Origin: JBMTVT01 sp049451635
Lineage (GTDB): Bacteria > Bacteroidota > Bacteroidia > Flavobacteriales > Flavobacteriaceae
DNA: 35,688 nucleotides
Assembly: GCA_049451635.1 (NCBI GenBank)
Contig: JBMTVT010000018.1
Location: 1 to 35,688 of the forward strand
Direction of reading: 5' to 3'
The notes under the pieces were generated by a model. It searched no databases. It had not been told where the DNA came from and saw only the letters and a program-made list of their open reading frames with translations. Position numbers and translations under genes: made by a program. Below, one piece after another: positions 25,687-33,562 of this stretch (its first letter is position 1; every line of letters begins with the position of its first letter).

Positions 25687-27687
25687 CTATGAAATAGCCT
25701 CAGCCTCAGTAACTAATAATTTGTTTTTATCTTCTAAAGCTTTAGAGATAAAATCGTTAATAGCTTTGTTTTTTTCTAAACCTTTTTTTAATAAAACACC
25801 AAGTGTAATCATGGTAATAATACGTGTACCGCTCTTTTTTACAGATGTATTAAAAAGAGGCTCAACATCTTCATAGCTTACTGCATTAGCTAATTCCAAA
25901 ATTTCTGCTTTAGCTTCTGCTCTAGCATCATCTGGTAATCTGTCATATTTTTTGCCAAAAGACTTTATTTGTTCTATGGCAGAACGTGCATTAGTTTGTT
26001 TTTGAGGCTGATTCTGTACTATTTTTGGTGCTTGTTTTGCCCAACTATCGCGAAGTCCAACAGTTTTGTTGAAAACTAATTCTCCAGATTTTGAATCGTC
26101 ATCAACATTAAAGTATCCCAAACGTTGAAACTGAAATTGCTCACCTACTTTAGCGCTTGCTAAACTTGGCTCTATAAAAGCTTCAATAATTTTTAAGGAA
26201 TTAGGATTTAAAAACTCCATAAAATCTTTATCCTCGTAACTATCGGGCGCTTCATCCATAAACAACCTATCATACTCTCTAACTACAGCTTTTAGAGCAT
26301 GTTTAACTGAAACCCAATGCAAAGTACCTTTTACTTTTTTTGAAGTATCTGTGTCGTAAGTGCAGTGCACTTCGGTAATGTTTCCGTTGGTGTCTTTTAC
26401 AAGGTTTTCAGCCTTAATAATGTAAGCGTTTTTTAGTCGCACTTCGCCCCCTAATTTTAATCTAAAAAATTTACTACTGGGTTCTTCTTTAAAATCATCT
26501 TTTTCAATGTAAAGCTCGCGTGAAAAAGGTACTTTTCTAAATCCAGCACTATCATCTTCTTGGTTATTTTCAGCATCAAGCCATTCTTCTTTACCTTCAG
26601 GATAATTAATAATTACTAACTTTACAGGGTCTAGAACCGCCATAACACGAGGCGCTACTTTATTTAAATCTTCACGGATACAAAATTCTAAAAGCGATAC
26701 ATCAATAATATTATCACGTTTAGCCACACCTACGGTTTCAACAAACTTTTTTAGTGAATTTGGGGTATAACCTCTGCGACGCAACCCAGAAATCGTAGGC
26801 ATACGAGGGTCATCCCAACCACGCACAATTCCGTCTTCTACCAACTTAAGCAATTTGCGCTTACTCATAATGGTATAACTTAAGTTTAAGCGTGCAAATT
26901 CACGTTGTTTTGGTAATAATGGATAAGTTGCTTTACTGTATGTGTAAACCTGATTTATAAACCAATTATATAACTCTCTATGGGGTTTAAATTCTAATGA
27001 ACACAGTGAATGCGAAATTTGCTCGATATAATCGCTTTCGCCATGCGTCCAATCGTACATTGGGTAAATGCACCAATCGTTTCCTGTACGGTGGTGGTGC
27101 TTTTTTAAAATACGGTACATAATTGGGTCGCGCATTAACATATTAGGATGTTGCATATCTATCTTTGCGCGTAAAATATGTTCGCCTTCCTCAAACTCGC
27201 CATTTTTCATGCGCTCAAAAAGGTCTAAGTTTTCCTCTACGCTTCGGTTACGGTAAGGGCCATCTATACCTGGCTGTGTTGGTGTGCCTTTTTGTTCTGC
27301 CATAGCCTCAGAGGATTGACTATCAACATATGCTTTCCCGTCTTTAATCATTAGAACGGCCCAATCGTATAACTGTTGAAAATAATCAGAAGAGTAAAGC
27401 TCATTTTCCCATTGATAACCCAACCAAGCGACATCTTTTTTTATGGCATCAACATATTCTTGTTCCTCTTTGGCTGGATTTGTATCATCAAACCTAAGAT
27501 TTACAGGGGCATTGTATTTTAATCCCAATCCAAAGCTAATACCAATAGCTTTAGTGTGGCCAATATGCAAATACCCATTAGGCTCTGGCGGAAAACGAAA
27601 GCGAAGTTTGCTTTTTGATAAACCATTGGCTAAATCTTCTTCTATGATATGCTCAATAAAATTGAGAGGTTTTGTTTCTTCAGGCAT
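25687..27687 (-). CDS. glnS: Glutaminyl-tRNA synthetase with C-terminal extension
   Basis: This 666-residue class I synthetase charges tRNA-Gln. Motifs are PPEPNGYLHIGHTKAI (33-48, with HIGH at 41-44), RFDDTNP, DWTHGESDYIEQISHSLCSLEF-type tRNA acceptor contacts, and the KMSKS-type MSKRKL. The two beta-barrel anticodon domains follow. About 100 extra residues (567-666, beginning ARSAIEQIKSFGKKYD) extend beyond the E. coli enzyme (554 aa). They look helical, somewhat like the YqeY/GatB-tail RNA-binding type, but this is only an inference. I chose the ATG at 27687 rather than an upstream GTG (27699), since MPEETKPLNF is the normal start. This enzyme makes the GatCAB route to Gln-tRNA unnecessary. 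Confidence 0.95.
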   Translation of the reverse strand: MPEETKPLNFIEHIIEEDLANGLSKSKLRFRFPPEPNGYLHIGHTKAIGISFGLGLKYNAPVNLRFDDTNPAKEEQEYVDAIKKDVAWLGYQWENELYSSDYFQQLYDWAVLMIKDGKAYVDSQSSEAMAEQKGTPTQPGIDGPYRNRSVEENLDLFERMKNGEFEEGEHILRAKIDMQHPNMLMRDPIMYRILKKHHHRTGNDWCIYPMYDWTHGESDYIEQISHSLCSLEFKPHRELYNWFINQVYTYSKATYPLLPKQREFARLNLSYTIMSKRKLLKLVEDGIVRGWDDPRMPTISGLRRRGYTPNSLKKFVETVGVAKRDNIIDVSLLEFCIREDLNKVAPRVMAVLDPVKLVIINYPEGKEEWLDAENNQEDDSAGFRKVPFSRELYIEKDDFKEEPSSKFFRLKLGGEVRLKNAYIIKAENLVKDTNGNITEVHCTYDTDTSKKVKGTLHWVSVKHALKAVVREYDRLFMDEAPDSYEDKDFMEFLNPNSLKIIEAFIEPSLASAKVGEQFQFQRLGYFNVDDDSKSGELVFNKTVGLRDSWAKQAPKIVQNQPQKQTNARSAIEQIKSFGKKYDRLPDDARAEAKAEILELANAVSYEDVEPLFNTSVKKSGTRIITMITLGVLLKKGLEKNKAINDFISKALEDKNKLLVTEAEAIS

Positions 27688-27759
27688 AAATTTTATCACA
27701 TTAATTTCTGTTAAACAGAAACTAAAAAATTAATTACAAAAGTTTTGCGTAAAATTAGG

Positions 27760-27767
27760 TAATTTTG
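27760..27767 (+). promoter_or_regulatory. Bacteroidetes -7 promoter box (TAATTTTG) for folB
   Basis: TAATTTTG matches TAnnTTTG and ends 18 bases before the folB ATG in the divergent glnS-folB gap. A TTTG at 27744-27747 is present but spaced too closely (12 bases) for a normal -33. Confidence 0.45.
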
Positions 27768-27785
27768 GTGACTTTAAATTGAGAA

Positions 27786-28148
27786 ATGGGAATAATAAAA
27801 GTAGAAAATATACGTGTATTTTCATACCATGGTTGCTTAAAAGAAGAAACCAAAATTGGTAGTGATTATCGCGTAGATTTAGAAGTTGAAGCCAATTTAC
27901 AAACCTCGGCCAAAACAGATAAGCTAAGTGATACAGTTGATTATGTGTTTTTAAACAGAATTATTAAAGAAGAGATGGCCATTGCTTCACATTTATTGGA
28001 AACGGTTGCAAAACGTATTTTGAATCGGATTTTTAATGAAGACAAATTGGTTAAAAAAGCAACTGTTTGGGTTAGCAAACTTAACCCGCCAATAGGAGGT
28101 GATGTGGCAAGGGTAACTATAAAAATGACAAAAAAGCGTAAAAAATAA
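27786..28148 (+). CDS. folB: Dihydroneopterin aldolase
   Basis: This 120-residue enzyme of folate synthesis cleaves 7,8-dihydroneopterin to 6-hydroxymethyl-dihydropterin and glycolaldehyde. Family landmarks are VFSYHGCLKEETKIGSDYRV (about 11-30, including the catalytic-site glutamate), DTVDYVFLNRII, SHLLETVAKRIL and the C-terminal KLNPPIGGDVARVTI, which binds the pterin. Length is normal for the octameric FolB family. It reads away from glnS and is followed at 49 bases by a tRNA gene with its own promoter box. Confidence 0.95.
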   Translation: MGIIKVENIRVFSYHGCLKEETKIGSDYRVDLEVEANLQTSAKTDKLSDTVDYVFLNRIIKEEMAIASHLLETVAKRILNRIFNEDKLVKKATVWVSKLNPPIGGDVARVTIKMTKKRKK

Positions 28149-28178
28149 TATTATATAAAGAAACGTATTATTTTTTTT

Positions 28179-28186
28179 TACATTTG
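28179..28186 (+). promoter_or_regulatory. Bacteroidetes -7 promoter box (TACATTTG) for tRNA-Cys
   Basis: TACATTTG matches TAnnTTTG and ends 11 bases before the mature tRNA 5' end, preceded by a T-run. The position suggests a very short 5' leader for RNase P to remove. Confidence 0.55.
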
Positions 28187-28197
28187 CACAGAAATAA

Positions 28198-28268
28198 GGC
28201 GTCGTGACCGAGTGGCTAGGTAGAGGTCTGCAAAACCTTGTACAGCGGTTCGAATCCGCTCGACGCCT
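28198..28268 (+). tRNA. tRNA-Cys (anticodon GCA)
   Basis: The 71-base cloverleaf folds cleanly. The acceptor arms are GGCGTCG and CGACGCC, the D stem is ACC/GGT, and the anticodon stem GAGGT/ACCTT encloses the loop CTGCAAA (anticodon GCA). The T stem AGCGG/CCGCT holds TTCGAAT. The discriminator is U, the usual identity base for tRNA-Cys. CCA is not encoded (the next bases are CAA), so it must be added by the CCA-adding enzyme. Confidence 0.97.
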
Positions 28269-28269
28269 C

Positions 28270-28305
28270 AAAAAAGCTTTCAATTATTCTAGAAGCTTTT
28301 CTTTT
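28270..28305. terminator. Probable bidirectional terminator between tRNA-Cys and the LysE-type gene
   Basis: AAAAGCTT (28272-28279) and AAGCTTTT (28293-28300) form an 8-bp A/T-rich stem directly after the tRNA, followed by TTCTTTT-like sequence on plus and T6 on minus. It overlaps the last codons of the convergent gene. The stem is weak in GC. Confidence 0.5.
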
Positions 28306-28979
28306 ATAGGACTAATCTGTTCCAGCTTTTCTTTAATGAGCTCTTTTTCTTTTGGGAAAAACCCTTGAATTAAAAGCAACACACCAAAACCTAAAATAAC
28401 CAGTGCAATTATCTTTTTGGTTTTAAATATAATACGTGGTGTTAGCCTACTTTTAAGTTTTTTTGCTACTGTAATTTTAATAATATCAACTAAAAAGTAA
28501 ACAATTAATATGGTGCTTAAAAACACAATAACGCCATCATTATTACTTGTAATAGTATTAGCAATTACTATAAAAGCAACCCAACCTAACAATACACCAA
28601 TATTGATGAAGTTTAGTAAAAATCCTTTTAAAAATAACTTGCCATAACCTTTTTTTATTTCAATTTTATGATATTCTCTAACAATCTCACGAAACGATTT
28701 TGATGTTTTTATAAATGAAATAAAGCCATAAGTTACCAACAAAACGCCTCCAAAAATTAAAAAACTAGGGTCGTCTTTTATAGTTTCTAATAGCTTACTT
28801 GTACTAAAAAATGCTACCAGAATAAAAATAACATCGGCTAACATAACCCCACAGTCAAAAATTAAAGCACTTTTAAAGCCTTTTGTTGCACTTGTTTCTA
28901 GAAGTACAAAAAAAACGGGGCCTATGGTAAATGCCAAAATAATTCCGAAAGGAATGGCTGCTAAAATATCATCAAACAT
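28284..28979 (-). CDS. LysE/RhtB family transporter (amino-acid exporter-like)
   Basis: This 231-residue membrane protein has about six hydrophobic helices and the family start FGIILAFTIGPVFFVLLETS (about 11-30), which carries the conserved GPxFF/LL segment of LysE exporters. Family members export lysine, threonine, homoserine or related small molecules; the substrate here is unknown. The C-terminal tail is charged (KEKELIKEKLEQ) and probably cytoplasmic. It is a single gene convergent with tRNA-Cys. Confidence 0.85.
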   Translation of the reverse strand: MFDDILAAIPFGIILAFTIGPVFFVLLETSATKGFKSALIFDCGVMLADVIFILVAFFSTSKLLETIKDDPSFLIFGGVLLVTYGFISFIKTSKSFREIVREYHKIEIKKGYGKLFLKGFLLNFINIGVLLGWVAFIVIANTITSNNDGVIVFLSTILIVYFLVDIIKITVAKKLKSRLTPRIIFKTKKIIALVILGFGVLLLIQGFFPKEKELIKEKLEQISPIKEKLLE

Positions 28980-29087
28980 GAAAACCTAAATGTATTTTTA
29001 CAAAGTAAAGAAAAAAAGGAGTGTTAAACTAAAACACACCTTTTAAACAACAAACAAATTAAACTAAAGTAATGAATATTTTAAATG

Positions 29088-31373
29088 CTATATTTTAAAG
29101 TTTGCTTCTAAAAATGTATTGGAACTTCCGCCAACAAATACTTTAAAATTGCCGGGTTCTAGAATAAACTTACCGTCGTTATGATAAAAACCGAGTTCTT
29201 CTTTAGTAAGATTAAAACTTACTTTAATTTCTTGATTTGGGTTAAGTTCTATTAATTCAAATCCTTTTAACTCTTTAATAGGTCTTGTAATACTAGCTAC
29301 CAAATCTCTTATGTATAACTGAACCACTTCTTTACCTTGAACTTTACCTGTATTTTTAACAGAAACCGATACTTTAAAAGTTTCTTTAGATAATTGCTCC
29401 ACTTTAAGATTTGAATAATTAAAAGTTGTATAACTTAAACCGTGACCAAAAGGGTATAAAGGTGTATTACTTTCATCGGTATAATGCGACCAAAACACCT
29501 CGTTAGGAGCAGGTATTACTGGTCTTCCTGTATTTTTATAGTTATAGTATATTGGAATTTGACCAATACTTCTAGGGAATGTCATAGGCAATTTACCGCT
29601 TGGGTTATAATCGCCATACAATACCTGTGCAATAGCATGACCGCTTTGTGTGCCTAGTTGCCAAGCCTCAACAATAGCTGGAATATGAGCATCAGCCCAA
29701 GTAATGGTTAATGGTCTTCCGTTATTAAGTACTAAAACGATATTTTTATTAACCTTATAAACAGCTTCTAATAGCTCTTGTTGAACACCAGGTAAACTTA
29801 AATCGGCTCTGCTGCGAGCTTCTCCACTGTGATAACCATGTTCTCCTAAAACCATTACTACTACATCTGCATTTTGGGCAATTTTTACTGCTTCAGGAAA
29901 TTCACTTTTATCGGTTGTATTTATAATTAATTCTTTTGGAAAACTTGTTTTTCCAAGCACTACATCAGCGCCTTTTGCATATGTTAATGTATTGCCTGTA
30001 TAGTGTTGCATACCTTCTAATACTGAGATGGCTGTATCATCATCGGCTGCAATTCTCCAATTTCCTAAAGGGCTTGTTTTATCGGCTGCCAAAGCACCAA
30101 TTAAAGCAATTTTTTGACCTTCTTTTTTAAGTGGTAATAATTGATTTTCATTTTTTAGAAGCACAATTGATTTTTTTGCAACATCTAAAACAGCCTCATG
30201 TATTTCTTTACTTCCTGTAACCTGTTTTTCTTGTTCGTTATTACAATATTTATAGGGATCGTCAAATAATCCTAATTCAAATTTTACTCTTAAAATTCGT
30301 TTTACAGCATCATCAATTAAAGCTTCATCAACAAGACCTTCTCTTACTAAATTTGCTAATTCATCTACGTAGGCGTACGATTCCATATCCATATCCGAAC
30401 CAGCATTTGCAGCAATTTGAGCTGCTTGTTTTGTGTTTTTAGCATGACCATGAGCTATCATTTCATTAATAGAGCCCCAATCGGATACAACAAAACCATT
30501 AAACTGCCATTCATCTTTTAAAATACGTCGTTGTAAAAATGAATTACCAGTAGCAGGAATTCCGTTAAGTTCGTTAAAAGAATTCATAAAAGTTTTAACA
30601 CCTGCATTGGCAGCGGCTTTAAAAGGTGGAAAAATAATATTGTATAACGTAGAAGTCCCAACATCAACGGTATTGTAATCTTTACCAGACTCGGCAAAAC
30701 CGTAACCAGCCCAATGTTTTGCACAAGCTACAATTGTTTCTGGAGAAGTTAAATCATTGCCTTGAAAGCCTTCAACACGCGCTACTGCTATTTTACTTCC
30801 TAAATAAGTATCCTCGCCTGCACCTTCCATAACTCTTCCCCAACGGGCATCTCTAGAGATATCAACCATCGGTGCAAAGGTCCAGTTTATACCAGCTGCA
30901 GCGGCTTCTTTTGCTGCCGCCTGTGCCGATTTTTTAATAGCTTCTAAATCCCAACTAGCAGCTTCAGCTAAAGGAATTGGACTTAGTGTTTTATAGCCAT
31001 GAATAACATCAAAACCGATAATTAATGGAATGCCTAATCTAGTTTCTTCAACAGCTATTTTTTGAACTGTCCTAACGGCGTCTACCCCACGAACATTAAG
31101 CATAGACCCAACATAACCTTTTTTAAGATGTTCATATTTTTTGGCGGCATCACCCGATGAAGGTGTTGGTCCTGTAACGTCCCAAAAACCATTGTATTGG
31201 TTCATTTGACCTATTTTCTCTTCTAAAGTCATTTTTGAAAGTAGTTCGGTTATTTTACTTTCAATATGATTATTGATATTACTGCTGTTGGTATTTGAAT
31301 TATTTGCTTGTTTATTGCAGGAAACAAGCAATAAAAAGGTAGCCAACACACTATAAAGACTGTTTTTTTTCAT
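29088..31373 (-). CDS. GH3 beta-glucosidase lipoprotein (BglX-like)
   Basis: This 761-residue glycoside hydrolase family 3 enzyme releases glucose from the non-reducing end of beta-glucan oligosaccharides. The signal is of lipoprotein type, with lipobox LLVSC (cysteine 19) and an asparagine-rich linker. The family-3 N-terminal barrel contains FDVIHGYKT, AKHWAGYG (218-225) and the nucleophile in FVVSDWGS (D298). The C-terminal sandwich follows, with the probable acid/base in GYHSGEARSR (E518), then a fibronectin-III-like domain (about 665-758). Length matches BglX. It is the last gene of the locus, 96 bases after the GH16 gene, so it probably finishes digestion of oligosaccharides made by GH16. 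No GC-rich hairpin was seen after its stop. Confidence 0.93.
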   Translation of the reverse strand: MKKNSLYSVLATFLLLVSCNKQANNSNTNSSNINNHIESKITELLSKMTLEEKIGQMNQYNGFWDVTGPTPSSGDAAKKYEHLKKGYVGSMLNVRGVDAVRTVQKIAVEETRLGIPLIIGFDVIHGYKTLSPIPLAEAASWDLEAIKKSAQAAAKEAAAAGINWTFAPMVDISRDARWGRVMEGAGEDTYLGSKIAVARVEGFQGNDLTSPETIVACAKHWAGYGFAESGKDYNTVDVGTSTLYNIIFPPFKAAANAGVKTFMNSFNELNGIPATGNSFLQRRILKDEWQFNGFVVSDWGSINEMIAHGHAKNTKQAAQIAANAGSDMDMESYAYVDELANLVREGLVDEALIDDAVKRILRVKFELGLFDDPYKYCNNEQEKQVTGSKEIHEAVLDVAKKSIVLLKNENQLLPLKKEGQKIALIGALAADKTSPLGNWRIAADDDTAISVLEGMQHYTGNTLTYAKGADVVLGKTSFPKELIINTTDKSEFPEAVKIAQNADVVVMVLGEHGYHSGEARSRADLSLPGVQQELLEAVYKVNKNIVLVLNNGRPLTITWADAHIPAIVEAWQLGTQSGHAIAQVLYGDYNPSGKLPMTFPRSIGQIPIYYNYKNTGRPVIPAPNEVFWSHYTDESNTPLYPFGHGLSYTTFNYSNLKVEQLSKETFKVSVSVKNTGKVQGKEVVQLYIRDLVASITRPIKELKGFELIELNPNQEIKVSFNLTKEELGFYHNDGKFILEPGNFKVFVGGSSNTFLEANFKI

Positions 31374-31469
31374 CTACTTTGACTGTTTTTATCAAATTTT
31401 ATTTTAAATCTTAAAATTTGAAGTCTTAAAAATTATTATTCTTTAGTTGTTGTAAAAGGAGATGTTTAG

Positions 31470-32576
31470 TTATTGGTATACTCTAACATAATCTACTTCC
31501 ATAACAACTTGTGTGAAATTTGGATCGATGGAAAACCAAGATCCTCCCATAGCTACATTTAAAATTATAAATTGAGATGCTGTAAAAGGCCATGTACTAC
31601 TGTTTTTTTCTGTTGGTTTGTAACTATATTTATAAATGTTATCAATGTAAAATTTAAGTTCGTTTTCGGTCCATTCTAAGCTATAAACATGAAATTCGGT
31701 AGCATAACTATTAAGTGTAGTTTCTCCTACTTTAGTATTAGAACATCCACCAGAACACGATGGCGTATGTGTTGCGCTTGAAATAACCGCAGGATTATGC
31801 CCCCAATGTTCCATAATGTCTATTTCTCCACAGGCAGGCCAACCGGCAGTATCAATATTAGCGCCTAACATCCAAATAGCTGGCCATGTGCCAGTACCAG
31901 ATGGTAATTTGGCTCTTACATCTATCCTACCATATGTGAAATCGTATTTTCCTTTGGTTAATAATCTAGCTGATGTATATTCAGATCCTTGGTAGTTTTC
32001 TTTTTTGGCAATAATTTTTAAAACGCCATTTTCTACCTTAACATTATCGGTTCTATTGGTATAATATTGCTTTTCACCATTACCCCAACCACAAAGATTG
32101 GGACATCCATTACCTAAATCATATCCCCACTTTAAAGCATCAGGCGCACCATTTGTGTTGAATTCATCTGACCATACAATTTGAGGCTTCTTTTGAGTTA
32201 CAAAGACAGCTATTTTTTTAAAACTACTTATAGAATGTCCTGTGCTAGAATAGGCAAAAACCGTAATTACATAATCGTTTAACCCTTCTGTTGAAAAGGT
32301 ATAATTAAAGATTCCTGTTGTGTTTTTTACTTCGGTTTCATTACCTACTTTAAAACCATAAGTTGCCGCACTGGCTGCTGATGCATTACATGTTATATTA
32401 CCAGAACCATCACCATTGGGATTATTAGCATTAGCGCCAAATACATCAACTTGGATGGTTAAATTTTTAGGTATAATTTCCTTTGCTTCTTCGGTGGTAT
32501 TGCTATCACTTCCTCCAGAACATGACAACATTAAAAACAAACCTATTTGTATGATGTAAAACATCTTCTTCAACAT
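31470..32576 (-). CDS. GH16 laminarinase-type endo-beta-1,3-glucanase lipoprotein
   Basis: This 368-residue enzyme has a lipoprotein signal (LMLSC, cysteine 19) followed by SGGSDS and acidic residues. This resembles the surface-export signal of Bacteroidetes lipoproteins. Residues 35-128 form a PKD-like beta sandwich. The GH16 catalytic domain (about 132-368) starts PQIVWSDEFN. It contains SGTGTWPAIWMLG (226-238) and the catalytic motif EIDIMEHWG, with nucleophile E251, D253 and acid/base E256. The extra residue in the ExDxxE form is typical of laminarinases. The end motif VDYVRVYQ is intact. It should cut laminarin or another beta-1,3-glucan at the cell surface. It is separated from the upstream lipoprotein gene by a strong hairpin. 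Confidence 0.94.
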   Translation of the reverse strand: MLKKMFYIIQIGLFLMLSCSGGSDSNTTEEAKEIIPKNLTIQVDVFGANANNPNGDGSGNITCNASAASAATYGFKVGNETEVKNTTGIFNYTFSTEGLNDYVITVFAYSSTGHSISSFKKIAVFVTQKKPQIVWSDEFNTNGAPDALKWGYDLGNGCPNLCGWGNGEKQYYTNRTDNVKVENGVLKIIAKKENYQGSEYTSARLLTKGKYDFTYGRIDVRAKLPSGTGTWPAIWMLGANIDTAGWPACGEIDIMEHWGHNPAVISSATHTPSCSGGCSNTKVGETTLNSYATEFHVYSLEWTENELKFYIDNIYKYSYKPTEKNSSTWPFTASQFIILNVAMGGSWFSIDPNFTQVVMEVDYVRVYQ

Positions 32577-32601
32577 TTTTAAAATTTTTATTCTTATAAT
32601 T

Positions 32602-32634
32602 ATAAAAAAGAGGGAGTTTTCTCAACTCCCTCTT
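32602..32634 (-). terminator. Intrinsic terminator inside the glucan locus, upstream of the GH16 gene
   Basis: AAGAGGGAGTT (32608-32618) and AACTCCCTCTT (32624-32634) form a perfect 11-bp stem with a 5-base loop. On the minus strand it is followed by T6. It lies 15 bases after the stop of the 299-residue lipoprotein gene and 26 bases before the GH16 start. Confidence 0.9.
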
Positions 32635-32648
32635 AATCCCTACAATTT

Positions 32649-33548
32649 TTAATCAGCAACTAATATAAAGTTCCAATCAAATTCATTATTTCCGTCGGTA
32701 ACCATAAGGGTAAGGGTATTATCGGTTCTTGCAAATATTTTATATGAATGTGGAGTACTGCCACCAACATAATAACCAATAAAACCTAAACCACTTAAAC
32801 TTAAAGTTTCAATACCATTAGGAGCAGTTAGCGTCCAAGCCTCTGAGTAGCTAGCGTATGAATATTTAAGGATATCAGCGCCATCGGTAGTTCCGTTTCC
32901 TGGGCCGCCGATTTCATTAATAAGATTTTCTCGCCCAAAAACAGCACCATCGGCACCTGTATCGTGTGTAAAAGTTCCATTTATATTAAATGTATACCTG
33001 TCATCGTACATTCCAGAAGTAGATTTATCTGGTGTGCCCCCATTAGGATAGTATTCACCCAATCTAGTAGTTCCTACGGGGCCAAGTCCAAAATGGTTAG
33101 GTAATTCACTAGCAATTCTCCAAGTTCTTGAACTGTTGGATGTAAGCATAGTTAATAAATCGGCTGGTGGCTCATAAAGTGCTAACACTTCAACTTCAAT
33201 AGTTTTACTTGATGATATACCTCCAGTACCATAAGCAACTACCGTTACAGCATAAGTATTGGTTCCCAAGGTTGTAAACGTATGTGATGCACTACCCGCC
33301 TTTTGAAGTTTTGTTTGGCCTTGAATTACAAATTGATACGCTGTTGCATTATCAGCTTTTGCAGAAACTCTAATTTCTCCGCTACCTAAACCTGGAGCAG
33401 GCGATTCTGTACCATCATCAATATACGCAACCGTTATTTCGATGTTGGAAGGCGCTATAAGTTCACCTAATTCTAAGTCATCATCTTGACAACTTGTTAT
33501 TAATATGAGCCCTAAAAAGCTCATTAAAAAATATTTTAATGTCTTCAT
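32649..33548 (-). CDS. PKD-like domain lipoprotein of the glucan locus (probable surface glycan-binding protein)
   Basis: This 299-residue protein has a lipoprotein signal with lipobox LITSC (cysteine 20) and QDDDLELGE after it. This acidic tag is typical of surface-exposed Bacteroidetes lipoproteins. Residues 30-127 form a PKD/Ig-like domain clearly related to the N-terminal domains of its two neighbours. The C-terminal ~165 residues start at SNSSRTWRIASELPNHFGLG and are rich in aromatic residues, with GRENLINEIGG, YSEAWTLTAPNG and NEFDWNFIL. I recognise no hydrolase motif, so glycan binding is the inference from context. The gene follows the larger binding protein after 14 bases and is closed by the strong terminator before GH16. 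Confidence 0.75.
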   Translation of the reverse strand: MKTLKYFLMSFLGLILITSCQDDDLELGELIAPSNIEITVAYIDDGTESPAPGLGSGEIRVSAKADNATAYQFVIQGQTKLQKAGSASHTFTTLGTNTYAVTVVAYGTGGISSSKTIEVEVLALYEPPADLLTMLTSNSSRTWRIASELPNHFGLGPVGTTRLGEYYPNGGTPDKSTSGMYDDRYTFNINGTFTHDTGADGAVFGRENLINEIGGPGNGTTDGADILKYSYASYSEAWTLTAPNGIETLSLSGLGFIGYYVGGSTPHSYKIFARTDNTLTLMVTDGNNEFDWNFILVAD

Positions 33549-33562
33549 ATGTTTAATTTTTT

